Of a DNA stretch of 64,000 nucleotides, positions 43,779 through 53,678 are shown in pieces. Where the stretch lies: assembly GCA_964478735.1 (NCBI GenBank), contig CAYZJB010000001.1, positions 186,001 to 250,000 of the forward strand. Direction: 5' to 3'. The translations under genes and the position numbers were made by a program. The stretch comes from CAYZJB01 sp964478735. GTDB taxonomy: Bacteria > CLD3 > SB21. Position 1 is the stretch's first letter. Every line of letters starts with the position of its first letter. A model generated the notes under the pieces. That model had not been told where the DNA came from and did no database searches. It saw nothing but the letters and a program-made list of their open reading frames with translations.

Positions 43779-46100
43779 ATGAAATCCTCTTCCCGGAAAA
43801 GAAGGCGCACACCCGGCGGCCGGCGCCCCAGGCCTCGCCATTCCGACCGGTCGTCTGAGCAGTACAAAGATCTGATCCACACGATCGACAGCATCGTGTG
43901 GGAGGCTGAGCCTTTCGAACCCTTTTTTACCTTCGTTAGTAAACAGGCGGAACGCATTCTCGGTTTCCCGGTTGCGGATTGGTACCGGGAAAATTTCTGG
44001 GAAGACCACCTGTATTCCGACGACCGGGCGGCGGCCCGGCGCGTTCACACGGAAAACGTTCACGCAAAAAAAGATCATGCGTTCGAATATCGCATGGTCC
44101 ACGCCCTGGGGCATCTCGTGTGGATCCGGGACATCGTTCATGTCGTGGTCAAAAAAGGCAAGGTCGTACGCATCCGCGGATTCATGGTCGATATTACGCA
44201 GCAGAAAGCGATGGAGGCAGCCATTCGTGAGACGGAAAACAAATTTCGTAGCATCGTCGAACAATCGTTGGTCGGCGTCTACATCATTCAAAACAATCGT
44301 TTGCTTTACGTCAATCCCCGCTTTTCAGAAATTTTCGGTTATACGCAGGACGAAGTCATGGGGACGATGAGTCCGGTCGATCTCTGTGGTCAGGATTTTC
44401 ACGATCGGATGGGGCAATTGCTCCGGGGCGATGTGGAAAGAATGGCCGACCAGTTCCGCAGCCGCCGGAAAAACGGTCTCGCGGTCGACGTCGAAGTCTA
44501 CGGAAGCCGAACGATGTATTCCGGCCAGCCGGCGGTCATCGGGACATTGATCGACGTGACCGACCGCGTCCAGGCGATCGACGAACTGCAGGAATCGCAC
44601 AACTTCAACGAGGAAGTCATTCGCCATGCCGAAGAGGGCATTGTCGTGTATGACCGGAATCTGAATTACCTCCTGTGGAACAATTTCATGGAACGAATGA
44701 CCGGTTTGACCCGCGACGAGGTATTGAACAAAAACGCCATAGAATTGTTTCCCCATCTGCACGAGCAGGGCATCGATCAATACCTGCACCGGGCGCTGGC
44801 CGGCGAGACGTGCCAGTCGCTGGACTTCGAATACCGCATCGCGTCCACGGGCCGGTCCGGACTGGCAATCGGGCGGTATTCGCCCTACCGTAACGTCCGG
44901 GGAGAAATCATCGGGGTCATCGGCGTCATTACCGATATTACGCAACGGCGCAAGATGGAGGAGGAACTCCTGCGCGCACGGAAGATCGAGTCCGTCGGTC
45001 TGCTGGCCGGCGGGATCGCGCACGACTTCAATAATATACTGACGGTCATTCTCGGTAATATTTCTCTTTCCCGTTTGAAGGCGGTTGAGCGGCAGGACCT
45101 GCAGGATGCCCTGTTGCAGGCGGAAAAGGCGGCGCTTCGCGCCAAAGATCTGACCCAACAGTTGCTCACGTTCAGCCGCGGCGGGCGTCCCGTCAAAAAG
45201 GATTCCGACGTCAAAAAACTTATTCGGGAGACGACCGAATTTTCGTCGATGGGTTCCGTGTGCCGGTGCCGTGTCGACATTGCCGATGACCTGTACGACG
45301 CGATGATCGATGAAGGCCAGATCAGCCAGGTTCTCCAAAATTTATTGTTCAACGCGCAGCAGGCCATGCCGGAGGGCGGCGACATTGTCATTGCGGCATC
45401 CAACCGGACGATTCCTTATTCACGAACGTCGTTCGGATTGACCGTTGAGCCGGGCGAGTACATCTGCATCGAAGTGCGCGACACGGGCATCGGCATCGAT
45501 CCGTCTCATATCGACAAAATTTTCGATCCCTATTTTACGACCAAAGAAAGCGGCAACGGGCTGGGGCTGGCCACGGCGTATTCGATCGTACGGTACCATC
45601 AGGGACTGATCGATCTGACGTCGCGCGTCGGACATGGAACGACATTTTTTATCTTTTTGCCCGCTCATCCGGTCAAATCGGAGCGGAAAGATCCGGTCCG
45701 TCCGATGACGCCGACCATGCGGGGGCGAATTCTCGTCATGGACGACGAGCCGCTGGTTCGTGACCTTCTGCAATCGATGCTCGTATCGATGGGATTTGAA
45801 GTGGAAACGGTCGAGAGCGGTCGGGAGGCCATCGCCAGATACGAACGTCACTACCGCGAGGGCCACCCGTTTTCGGCGGTCATCATGGACCTGACGATCC
45901 CGTCGGGGATGGGCGGCAAAGAGGCCGCGCAACGCCTGCGCCGTCTCGATCCCCATGCACGGCTCATCGTTTCGAGTGGTTATTTCCACGACCCGATCAT
46001 GGCCGATTATGCCGATTTCGGATTTAGCGCTGTTTTACCGAAGCCGTATACCGTCGAGGAACTGAGCCGCGTGCTGGCGGAAATTCAAAATTCTACTTGA
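43779..46100 (+). CDS. Multi-PAS hybrid histidine kinase with C-terminal receiver
   Basis: 773 residues, no membrane segment. PAS domains lie at about 27-145 (with the PAC box HLVWIRDIVHVVVKKGKVVR), 150-270 and 280-395. The HisKA_4-like helix has AGGIAHDFNNILTVILGNIS (His about 415), then HATPase (DTGIGID, GNGLGLATAYSI), and a receiver whose phospho-acceptor Asp lies in AVIMDLTIPSG. It fits cytosolic redox, oxygen or small-molecule sensing. The ATG at 43779 is preferred to an earlier in-frame start because the sequence there becomes ordinary protein. It overlaps the convergent NlpC/P60 gene by 8 bases. Confidence 0.9.
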   Translation: MKSSSRKRRRTPGGRRPRPRHSDRSSEQYKDLIHTIDSIVWEAEPFEPFFTFVSKQAERILGFPVADWYRENFWEDHLYSDDRAAARRVHTENVHAKKDHAFEYRMVHALGHLVWIRDIVHVVVKKGKVVRIRGFMVDITQQKAMEAAIRETENKFRSIVEQSLVGVYIIQNNRLLYVNPRFSEIFGYTQDEVMGTMSPVDLCGQDFHDRMGQLLRGDVERMADQFRSRRKNGLAVDVEVYGSRTMYSGQPAVIGTLIDVTDRVQAIDELQESHNFNEEVIRHAEEGIVVYDRNLNYLLWNNFMERMTGLTRDEVLNKNAIELFPHLHEQGIDQYLHRALAGETCQSLDFEYRIASTGRSGLAIGRYSPYRNVRGEIIGVIGVITDITQRRKMEEELLRARKIESVGLLAGGIAHDFNNILTVILGNISLSRLKAVERQDLQDALLQAEKAALRAKDLTQQLLTFSRGGRPVKKDSDVKKLIRETTEFSSMGSVCRCRVDIADDLYDAMIDEGQISQVLQNLLFNAQQAMPEGGDIVIAASNRTIPYSRTSFGLTVEPGEYICIEVRDTGIGIDPSHIDKIFDPYFTTKESGNGLGLATAYSIVRYHQGLIDLTSRVGHGTTFFIFLPAHPVKSERKDPVRPMTPTMRGRILVMDDEPLVRDLLQSMLVSMGFEVETVESGREAIARYERHYREGHPFSAVIMDLTIPSGMGGKEAAQRLRRLDPHARLIVSSGYFHDPIMADYADFGFSAVLPKPYTVEELSRVLAEIQNST

Positions 46101-46614
46101 GCACCCGGCGGCACCCGAGAAAGTGGCTGGAATAATACGGTTCGGAGAGGTTGGAATACGTGACGCCCACCGTGGTGCTGGCGTGGGCAAACCGATCGCC
46201 GTCGACAAAAATGCCGACGTGCGATGCTCCGACACTGCCTTTGTAGGTTTTTTCAAAAAAGACAAGGTCCCCCTGACGCAAATCGTTGCGATCGACGGGC
46301 GTACCGAGTGCAACCATGTCGTTGGCCTCGCGCGGCAGGTCCATTCCGTAGACCTTCCTGAAAATCGCACCGACAAAACCCGAGCAATCGGTACCCTTGC
46401 CTTTTTCCACGGCGCCAAAGCGGTACGGCGTGCCCAGCCAGCCTTCGATTTCCTTGATCAGGGCATTGTCCTCTGTTCGGGTGTCCGGGTCCTTTTTGAC
46501 TTTTACATCGTTGATCTGCTTGACGGCCGTCCGGTCGCCGCGGGCCGTATACCGTGGCATCGGCACGCAGGACGAGAGTACGATCAAAACGAGGATTCCC
46601 GTCCATCGTCTCAT
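46093..46614 (-). CDS. NlpC/P60-family lipoprotein (murein endopeptidase)
   Basis: 173 residues. Lipobox LSSC (Cys about 16). The papain-like catalytic set is complete: Cys in GTDCSGFVGAIF (about 77), His in GASHVGIFV (about 130), and a third His in RFAHAST (about 143). It cleaves peptide cross-links in peptidoglycan (Spr/MepS group). It follows the RND exporter gene with an ATGA overlap, so the two are co-translated. Confidence 0.93.
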   Translation of the reverse strand: MRRWTGILVLIVLSSCVPMPRYTARGDRTAVKQINDVKVKKDPDTRTEDNALIKEIEGWLGTPYRFGAVEKGKGTDCSGFVGAIFRKVYGMDLPREANDMVALGTPVDRNDLRQGDLVFFEKTYKGSVGASHVGIFVDGDRFAHASTTVGVTYSNLSEPYYSSHFLGCRRVLK

Positions 46615-49265
46615 GTTTGTTTCTCCATCACGGGCGGCAGCGCCGTCGACACGTGCGGCTGCTTTTTAACCGCCGGTGAAATCAATTCGGGTGGGGGTGT
46701 TTTCCAGATTCGCTTTCCCCACAATCGCAGCATCGCGGGTAAAATCAATACGGACGAGACCGCGCAAATGATGATTCCAAACGAGCACATGTAGCCGAGG
46801 CTGGACAGGCCGCGATTGTCGACGAAGATCAACGAGCCGAAACCGATGACGGTCGTGACGGCAGACAGGAAAAGCGACTGACCCGTTTCATGGATGGCCG
46901 CAAACACGTCGTGGCGCTGGTCTTCCAGGTAGCGGGAGATGATATAAATACCGTAGTCGACGCCGCTGCCGATCAGGAGCGGAATACAGATCATGTTGAC
47001 GAAATTGATTTTGATGCCGGTGAGCCGCATCACGCCCATCATCGTGACGATGGAAAAAACCAGCGGCACCATGCAGACCAGGATCGCGCGCACGTTCCGG
47101 TATTTGATGACGACCAGCAACAAAACGGTCAGGAGACTGACGGCGACCGCGATTTCGAAATCCTTTCGAACGAGCTTCAAAAATTCCGCCGTCACGACGC
47201 GAATGCCCGTGATGATGATGTTTTCGTTTTTTAACTGCGCGTCACGGTGAAGGGCATGGACAAAGTCGTTGACGATGTCGATCTCGTACGAATCGCCCGT
47301 GAGTTCGACCTGCGTGATGACTTTTTTAACGGCGCCCTTTTCGACGTAATAATGGCGCATGACGTCCGAAAACCCTTCGCTCTGGAAGCTCTGGATCGTG
47401 ATCGGGTGTCGGACCTGGAGCATGTTGCGTAGCCGGTCGAGGTGGAAATAATTCATGCGCAGTCCGTTTTTCGACATCTCGAGCCGGATTTTGAACAGGA
47501 TGCTTTCGACGTCCAGATGGCGGATGCGCCGGATGTTGGATTCCTGTTGATCAACCGACGGCAGGTAGCGCAGCATGCTGTTGTAGTCTTTGACCACGCC
47601 AGCGGCGACGAGCGAGTCCATTTTGGCATTGAGCAGGCGTAGGTCGTCGATGAGCTTTTCGTCGCTGGGCGCGCTGCAGACCACGCTGACCGGTTTGAAG
47701 TGGGTGCCGAATTTTTCCTGGAGCCGCCGGATCATTTTGAGATCGACGTCGTTTTTGCTGCGGATGTTTTCGATGTTTTCGTCAAACGTCACCCCGACGC
47801 CGTCGTCCTTGCTGGGAACCACGTTGATGAGTACGCCGAGCATGAACAGAAAAATGATCACGCACGTCGTCGTGATGTATTTCGGGTGGCGCAGAACGAA
47901 CTTGGAATTGGCGTCCAGCACTTTGGACAGCACGGTTTGCAGATGGCGCCGCCGGGCCGGCGTTCGGCCGCGCAGGCGAATTTCCGCCGGCATGATCACC
48001 AGCACCCCGATAAAAAGGATCAGGATTCCGATGCCGCCGAGAAATCCCAATTCGTAGAGCCCTTTGAATTCCGTGACCATAAGCACGGCAAAGACGCACG
48101 CCGTACTCAATGCGCCGTACAGTACGCTCGTTCCCGTTTCACGAAACGTCGTAATCAGGTTTCTTAACACCGATTGATGGCGCGCATGCGTCTCTTCTTC
48201 GACGAAGCGGTTGTACACGTGAATGGCGTAGTCGATCCCCAGACCGAGCAGCATCGCCCCGGCCGCCGCCGTGATGATATTGACCTGCGTAAACAGGACG
48301 TCGGCCAGGCTGAAAACCCACAGGACCGCCGCCAGAATCGGCGCCATGATAAATACCAGGGCACGGATATTGCCGTAAAAAAAATAAAACACGATGACGA
48401 TCAGCACGATGACGATGAACGAACTGTTGATCAGGCCCTGCTTGACGGCGTTGGCGTTGGACAGCGACGAGACATAATTTCCGCCCGACATGATGTTGAG
48501 CGTTCCGCCGTCGTCGCCCATGACCGTCACGAGAGAGTCGATGATCTCGCCGTTTTTGCGGACCAGAACCTCGCAAAACTTCGTATCGTTGGCCACGCCG
48601 TCCGGTTTGACGAAAATGAGGAGCGTCCGTTTGTCTTTGGAGAGGTAATAACTTTCCTTGTCGCGAATCAACGATGCGTTTTGCGGTCCGAGCATTTTCT
48701 CGATGTATGGCAGAAAAACTTCCGAGACCAGCAGCGGGTCATCCCGCAGGAGTTTTTTGAGAACCGGGTCGGGCGGTACCGGCGCGTTAAGAATATTTTT
48801 CAGATTGAAGATTCGCCGTTCGATTTCGTGATCGTCGAACCGGCGGATGACGGAATCGAGATCGGCGTCCGACAGATACAGCAGCGCGTTTTTGACGAAA
48901 AAATCCTCGATGAAGGTCTTGTTCTCATCCGTGACCGCATAATTGACGCTTTTGATCAGGCCCGTGGCCATAAATGCATCGCCGTAACTGCGTGCGAAGG
49001 ACCGCAAAATTTCCGGCTGCGCGGGAAGTGAATCCGGCGTCTCGACAAGGACGATGTGGCGTTCCTGAGCGCCGAAATCTTCGTTCACTTCCCAGAATTC
49101 TTTGATCAGTTTCGAGTCCTGTGGAAGTAAATCGAAGTTATTCGTGCTGATGCGGATTTGCGAGGATAAATAAGCGGCCACGAGGGTCAGGAGAATGACG
49201 GCGGGCAAAACAAAATGGAAATGATCGTAACAAAATTGCGCAACCCGCCCCAGAATAGATTTCAT
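46611..49265 (-). CDS. RND/MMPL-superfamily exporter
   Basis: 884 residues in two similar halves. Each has one helix, a large periplasmic domain and five helices; the sterol-sensing-like transmembrane motifs GAMLLGLGIDYAIHVYNRF and LLIGSGVDYGIYIISRYLED contain the G-x-x-x-D-Y element of this group. Close in design to hopanoid/lipid exporters (HpnN) and uncharacterised 'predicted exporters'. The internal ATG is selected because GGAG stands 7 bases before it. Lipid or outer-membrane component export is likely but not shown. Coupled to the NlpC/P60 gene. Confidence 0.88.
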   Translation of the reverse strand: MKSILGRVAQFCYDHFHFVLPAVILLTLVAAYLSSQIRISTNNFDLLPQDSKLIKEFWEVNEDFGAQERHIVLVETPDSLPAQPEILRSFARSYGDAFMATGLIKSVNYAVTDENKTFIEDFFVKNALLYLSDADLDSVIRRFDDHEIERRIFNLKNILNAPVPPDPVLKKLLRDDPLLVSEVFLPYIEKMLGPQNASLIRDKESYYLSKDKRTLLIFVKPDGVANDTKFCEVLVRKNGEIIDSLVTVMGDDGGTLNIMSGGNYVSSLSNANAVKQGLINSSFIVIVLIVIVFYFFYGNIRALVFIMAPILAAVLWVFSLADVLFTQVNIITAAAGAMLLGLGIDYAIHVYNRFVEEETHARHQSVLRNLITTFRETGTSVLYGALSTACVFAVLMVTEFKGLYELGFLGGIGILILFIGVLVIMPAEIRLRGRTPARRRHLQTVLSKVLDANSKFVLRHPKYITTTCVIIFLFMLGVLINVVPSKDDGVGVTFDENIENIRSKNDVDLKMIRRLQEKFGTHFKPVSVVCSAPSDEKLIDDLRLLNAKMDSLVAAGVVKDYNSMLRYLPSVDQQESNIRRIRHLDVESILFKIRLEMSKNGLRMNYFHLDRLRNMLQVRHPITIQSFQSEGFSDVMRHYYVEKGAVKKVITQVELTGDSYEIDIVNDFVHALHRDAQLKNENIIITGIRVVTAEFLKLVRKDFEIAVAVSLLTVLLLVVIKYRNVRAILVCMVPLVFSIVTMMGVMRLTGIKINFVNMICIPLLIGSGVDYGIYIISRYLEDQRHDVFAAIHETGQSLFLSAVTTVIGFGSLIFVDNRGLSSLGYMCSFGIIICAVSSVLILPAMLRLWGKRIWKTPPPELISPAVKKQPHVSTALPPVMEKQT

Positions 49266-49405
49266 CAACGACTCCGTTTTAAATCGAGGCAAAGTAAACG
49301 ATTTGCCAGTCAATCACAATCCTTTTAGAAACAACATCCACCGATATGACCCGTTTCCGGAATGGTATTTGCGCTATGAACGATAGACCTTTGTAAAGGG
49401 ACAGC

Positions 49406-49434
49406 TTGACAAGCCTGATATGATTGAATATCTT
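49406..49434 (+). promoter_or_regulatory. Promoter of the lytic transglycosylase gene
   Basis: TTGACA, 17-base spacer, TATCTT. The predicted transcript would start near 49441, so the in-frame ATG at 49420 cannot be used and the coding start must be at 49441 or 49465. A second TTGACA at 49452 has no -10 partner. Confidence 0.55.
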
Positions 49435-49464
49435 GAATTTATGCGATCAATCTTGACAAGGCAC

Positions 49465-51744
49465 ATGTTTCAAAAAGTGACGCGACCCGTATTTTTATTG
49501 TTTTTCGTATCGGTCATGCTGTTAGACGCGGCCGATGCACCGTTGTTGCGTGGTTCGCTGTTGCCGGTGGACGACGAATCGCAACCGTACGCGGCGTTTC
49601 TCCAACGGGCCAACCGGTTTTACAGTGAACGGGATTTCGACCACGCGCTCAAACACCTTCTATTTGCACGCGAACTCGCTCCCGAACTCGACAAGGATTT
49701 CCGTTTTAATTTCAAACTGGGCAACAGTTATCGAGAACTGCATCGATACGACGATGCGCTCCTTTATTTTTCTCGAATCGTCGATGATCCGCTGGCGGGA
49801 GATTTCCCGCTGTTTTACATCGGCGACATTCTTTCTCGTGAGAACGCGGATTCATCGATCCTGACGTTTCAAGCTCTGCTCAAGCGTTTTCCATCGTCCC
49901 CGTTCCGCCTGGAAAGCAAAATCCACCTGATCGATCTGCTGATGCAGCGCAACCGGCTTGCCGAAGCCGAAGCGTATTACCTGACCGCGCGTCGCGACGC
50001 CTCCGCGCGGAAATACGACAAGATCGAATTCGATCCGATCCTGACGTATCAGAGGGGAAAGTTGTACGAAGCCGCGGGCCATTATCAACTCGCCCTCGAT
50101 GCCTACCGCATCCTTCTCCGTGATCACCGCTACAGCGAGGAAGCCTACCGCGCCAAGGCCGACGTCGAGCGGATCAAGGCGCGACTCGGCAGTCCCATCA
50201 CGATCGATCAGTTTCTCAGCGGCAATCATGTTCTCGTCATGCAGGGCCATTATCAACAGGCGCTGAATGAGCTCGCCGGCGTTCGTTCCGTCTATACGTC
50301 GGCCGAGGACCAGCGGGACCTCGACTTTCAAATCGCGCGTATTTACATGTCGCAGGGTCTGTATGCGACGGCCATCCCGCGTTTTCGCCAGTTGTGGTCG
50401 GAATCTCAGCACAAAGAGTCCCTGCTCCAACTAGCCAAAAGCGCCCGGTACTACGGCGATATCGGTCTGTCCACACAGGCATACCGCGATTATTTAAAAC
50501 ACGTCGTCGTCTCATCGGCATGGCGCGATTATATCACGTTCGAAATTGCCAACAATTATAGCGCCCTCGGCGATACGGCCAGCCTGCGCGAAGCCAATCG
50601 CATCTTCAAACAGGTCGAGGCGTCTGCGGGATACCGGACGTACTACGGCTATACGGCCCATTTCCGGGAAGCCTTTAATCTGTACCGTCTCGGACAGTAC
50701 GAGGACGCGATTCGTAAATTCACAGAAGTAAAAAAAGTCATCTCGGCCCTCGATTCCCGCTGCGATTACTGGACGGCGAGGAGTTACGACGGGATGGGAC
50801 AGAGCCGCGAGGCGCGCACGATTTACGATCGGCTGGCTGCCCGACGAGACATGGACTACTACGGGCTGCTGAGCCATGCACGCCTACACGGCACGATCGA
50901 CGACGTTTTTTACGCGACACCCGTCGATGACGCGTCGGAAAACGGCGAGGCCCGTTTATGGTCGTGGATCCGCGACGGCCTGGAAGGAGCGACGACCCTT
51001 CAGGACGCACCGGCATGGCCGGAACCGTATCTCTCCAAGGCCGAACCGGCGATCCGGCGCGCGATCCTTGCCAGCGATCTCGTCGATATCCAGTACGCGG
51101 AGCGGGAACTCGAGCCGCTGAAAAAACGTTATCTGGGTTCGCTCGAATCGTGCCAGCATTTCAAACGATTCGCGGAAACCATCGGTGCGTTCACACTTGC
51201 CGTTGATATCAACGCGTGGCTGCGATTGAAATACAAAACCCATTTTTCGGAAAGTGGAGAATTTACGCGTTTGATGTATCCACGATATTACTTCCCGACG
51301 ATTGAGATGCACGCCCGTCTCAACCGGATCGACGGTAATTTATTGCTGGCCCTTGTCAAATCGGAAAGCGCCTTCCGGTCGAGTGCGATTTCGTCGGCGC
51401 GCGCCGTGGGGCTCATGCAGATCATGCCGTTTACCGGCACGGCGCTCGCGAAAGAGTTACAATGGTCCGACTTCAATATGAACCATTTGAAAAACCCTCC
51501 GTTGAGCATCTGGATGGGGACGTACTACCTGCGCCAGCAGTCGGATCTGTACCGGGGATATTTACCCGCCATGTTAGGCGCCTACAATGCGGGCCCGCAC
51601 CGGGCGAATTTCTGGATGCGCACGTTCAAAACCGATGCCCCGGACGAATTTCCCGAGATGGTCGAGCTCGTCGAGACGAGCCATTACATTCGCAAGATCA
51701 TTCTCGACCGCTGGATCTATTATCAATTGTACCAGGCGTCGTAG
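49465..51744 (+). CDS. Soluble lytic murein transglycosylase (TPR-SLT)
   Basis: 759 residues. Signal peptide MFQKVTRPVFLLFFVSVMLL then DAADA. A long superhelical stretch (about 35-570) has tetratricopeptide-like repeats (FYSERDFDHALKHLLFARE, KLYEAAGHYQLALDAYRILL), as in Slt70. The C-terminal SLT domain has the catalytic Glu in LVKSESAFRSSAIS, the GLMQIMP motif and AMLGAYNAGPHR. It cleaves murein glycan to 1,6-anhydro ends. The start is chosen because of the signal peptide and the promoter upstream, but its ribosome site is weak; 49441 is the alternative. Confidence 0.9.
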   Translation: MFQKVTRPVFLLFFVSVMLLDAADAPLLRGSLLPVDDESQPYAAFLQRANRFYSERDFDHALKHLLFARELAPELDKDFRFNFKLGNSYRELHRYDDALLYFSRIVDDPLAGDFPLFYIGDILSRENADSSILTFQALLKRFPSSPFRLESKIHLIDLLMQRNRLAEAEAYYLTARRDASARKYDKIEFDPILTYQRGKLYEAAGHYQLALDAYRILLRDHRYSEEAYRAKADVERIKARLGSPITIDQFLSGNHVLVMQGHYQQALNELAGVRSVYTSAEDQRDLDFQIARIYMSQGLYATAIPRFRQLWSESQHKESLLQLAKSARYYGDIGLSTQAYRDYLKHVVVSSAWRDYITFEIANNYSALGDTASLREANRIFKQVEASAGYRTYYGYTAHFREAFNLYRLGQYEDAIRKFTEVKKVISALDSRCDYWTARSYDGMGQSREARTIYDRLAARRDMDYYGLLSHARLHGTIDDVFYATPVDDASENGEARLWSWIRDGLEGATTLQDAPAWPEPYLSKAEPAIRRAILASDLVDIQYAERELEPLKKRYLGSLESCQHFKRFAETIGAFTLAVDINAWLRLKYKTHFSESGEFTRLMYPRYYFPTIEMHARLNRIDGNLLLALVKSESAFRSSAISSARAVGLMQIMPFTGTALAKELQWSDFNMNHLKNPPLSIWMGTYYLRQQSDLYRGYLPAMLGAYNAGPHRANFWMRTFKTDAPDEFPEMVELVETSHYIRKIILDRWIYYQLYQAS

Positions 51745-51813
51745 AAATTACTTCGGGAATCGAATCGTCTCGTTCGTCCTCAGGTAAATTTCGTAACAAT
51801 CAGCTTCCTTTTT

Positions 51814-53187
51814 TCAATCATCTCCGACAATTTCTTCGAAAATGGGACAGTCACTGCAGTTCATCTCCCTGCATCGGCGGTGCAGTTGGATCAATCCCTG
51901 TCCTTCGGCGAGCGTCAGTTTGTGCGTACCGAGCCTCAATTGCCGCCGCATGTCCCGGATCAGACGGTTGTTTTCGGACGACGGCAAAGTCGTCATGAGG
52001 GTCCGGATGCGGCCTCTGTCATCCGTCGATCCGCGAGCGTAGAGTACGGGCAGGACGATATTGATCAGAATTTCCGTCGCGCGTTGGACGCCGATCAGGT
52101 CGTGCGCCCCGCGTTGCCCACGATCGTTAAATCGATAATGGCGCGACCAGTATCCGAACGACGGGACGTGCAGAATTTGGATTGTCTCTGCCCACGCGAC
52201 AGCGACATCGGCCGTTTTCGCCAATGTTTTTTCGAACGGCGACAGGAGATCGCTCCCGTACTGCGATAAAAATCGGGCAAGCCCTGCCATGCGCAGTACC
52301 GGAAAGTTGGCCGGCCGCATGCGCGAGAGTTTCCAGTCCGCGGCCTTCAGCGGACGTTGGAATGCCTCGGCGGACGCCGCCCAGATGCTTTGCAGACGAT
52401 TGGCAAACGGGATCAACTCCGCTTCGGCCACGCCCGACGTCGCATCGTCCAGCAAGCCCGCCGCCCCGAGCAGCAACGACTGAAAAACCATCAACCGCTC
52501 CGCCGGATCGGACGGCCAGTCGCGCCGCATCAATTCGAGCGGGACCAGACGCGCCAGGCGCCGGAACGGACTGCGGTTGGCGCTGTAGCCCAGCGCGTCG
52601 CAAATGCCTTCGTACAAAATCGATTCCCACGAGCGTCCCGTGCGCGCCTGTTCGGCGGCAAACGTATCTGCTTTTTGCAAAAAACGCTGCCAGCCGCTGT
52701 CCGCGACCCATTTCTGAACGATGGCTTCGTCGATCCTCGCGATGTTATCGTGACAGAAAATATTCATCCCGTCGAGATCGTCAAGCCGCTCGATGAGCCG
52801 CTCCAGCCGGTCGGCGAGGAAGGGGCGGATTTCGAGTACGGGCCGTGAGTCGCTTTTTCCATCGTGGTCCATCACGACGTGCAGGATCACCCGGTCGTAC
52901 CGCCGGTCGGCGTCATGTCCGTGCCGGTTCCAGTCCGACGTTTGATGGTGAATTTCGACGTGTCCGATGTGGACGGTATCGCCGATGCGGATCTTGGCGT
53001 CGAGGAAATCAGGGCCCGCATCGTGATTCCACGCGCCCTGATCCAGGATCCGGACGTTTTGTCCGTCGATCGTTTTGAGGTCGGCGACGCGAAGAAAAAG
53101 ATGATTCCATATCGCCTGGATGACGCGTTCGCCGACGTGTTCGGCGTTTTCACGAACGACGGCCGATTCGGATGTAAGATAAAACAT
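51814..53187 (-). CDS. DUF2851 family protein
   Basis: 457 residues. The family opening HLFLRVADLKTIDGQNVRIL, DAGPDFLDAKIRIG and GHVEIHHQTSDWNRHGHDAD is clear, as is the Cys cluster CREMNCSDCPIF at the C-terminus, which could bind metal. DUF2851 is characteristic of Bacteroidota/Chlorobi and has a nuclease-like (PD-(D/E)XK-resembling) N-terminal motif pattern, D-F-x-D-A-K and H-V-E-I-H; that similarity is my inference. GGGGG precedes the ATG. Monocistronic. Confidence 0.9.
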   Translation of the reverse strand: MFYLTSESAVVRENAEHVGERVIQAIWNHLFLRVADLKTIDGQNVRILDQGAWNHDAGPDFLDAKIRIGDTVHIGHVEIHHQTSDWNRHGHDADRRYDRVILHVVMDHDGKSDSRPVLEIRPFLADRLERLIERLDDLDGMNIFCHDNIARIDEAIVQKWVADSGWQRFLQKADTFAAEQARTGRSWESILYEGICDALGYSANRSPFRRLARLVPLELMRRDWPSDPAERLMVFQSLLLGAAGLLDDATSGVAEAELIPFANRLQSIWAASAEAFQRPLKAADWKLSRMRPANFPVLRMAGLARFLSQYGSDLLSPFEKTLAKTADVAVAWAETIQILHVPSFGYWSRHYRFNDRGQRGAHDLIGVQRATEILINIVLPVLYARGSTDDRGRIRTLMTTLPSSENNRLIRDMRRQLRLGTHKLTLAEGQGLIQLHRRCREMNCSDCPIFEEIVGDD

Positions 53188-53301
53188 GATAACCCCCGGG
53201 CTAATGAAAGAGAATGGTCGAATTTACCGGCAGAGTACGACAGAAACAAAAGTTTTTTTTTCTTACTGCGCCACCGAAGAATGTATATCTTGAAATGATA
53301 A

Positions 53302-53577
53302 TACCGGCGCGCGTTCAGCGGCACGTACCGAATCAAAATCTACAACGGCCGCCTGATTGGAAAGAAGGCGCCTGCGACAGGCGTTAAAGTCGTCAATATT
53401 GGTACAGGAAATTGTTATCAAACGATGTTTCCCAGTTCAGAAGCATGTATTGACGATGTGTTTTGGCTGGACAATCGCCACGCCGTTTTACTGGGTTACA
53501 CGGAAGCTTTTAAAAGGATCCTATCGTCCATTCGTTATGTAAATAGACTGTGCTGGCAAAACAGCGCGGATCTGTGA
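53302..53577 (+). pseudogene. Start-less coding remnant of unknown family
   Basis: A 91-codon frame runs from stop codons at 53296-53301 to TGA at 53575 with no ATG, GTG or TTG in a sensible place. The translation is protein-like (FSGTYRIKIYNGRLIGKKAP, VKVVNIGTGNCYQTMFPSSE, CIDDVFWLDNRHAVLLGYTE), with beta-strand character up to about codon 70, after which it degenerates. It may be the C-terminal piece of a secreted beta protein left by deletion. A hairpin overlaps its end. Confidence 0.4.
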
Positions 53578-53591
53578 ATCCGGCGTTTTGC
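53556..53591. repeat. GCAAAAC...GTTTTGC hairpin element
   Basis: GCAAAACaGCgCGGAT pairs with ATCCGGCGTTTTGC around a short CTGTGA loop, leaving two bulged bases. No T-tract follows. Another palindromic intergenic element, between the coding remnant and a small membrane protein. Confidence 0.5.
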
Positions 53592-53678
53592 TCAGGATGA
53601 CCGACAAACCTGAGGATTACCGGACAAGATGTCCCGACGTCTACTGGAGCAGGTCGAGCCAATAGGTCTCCTCACTCT

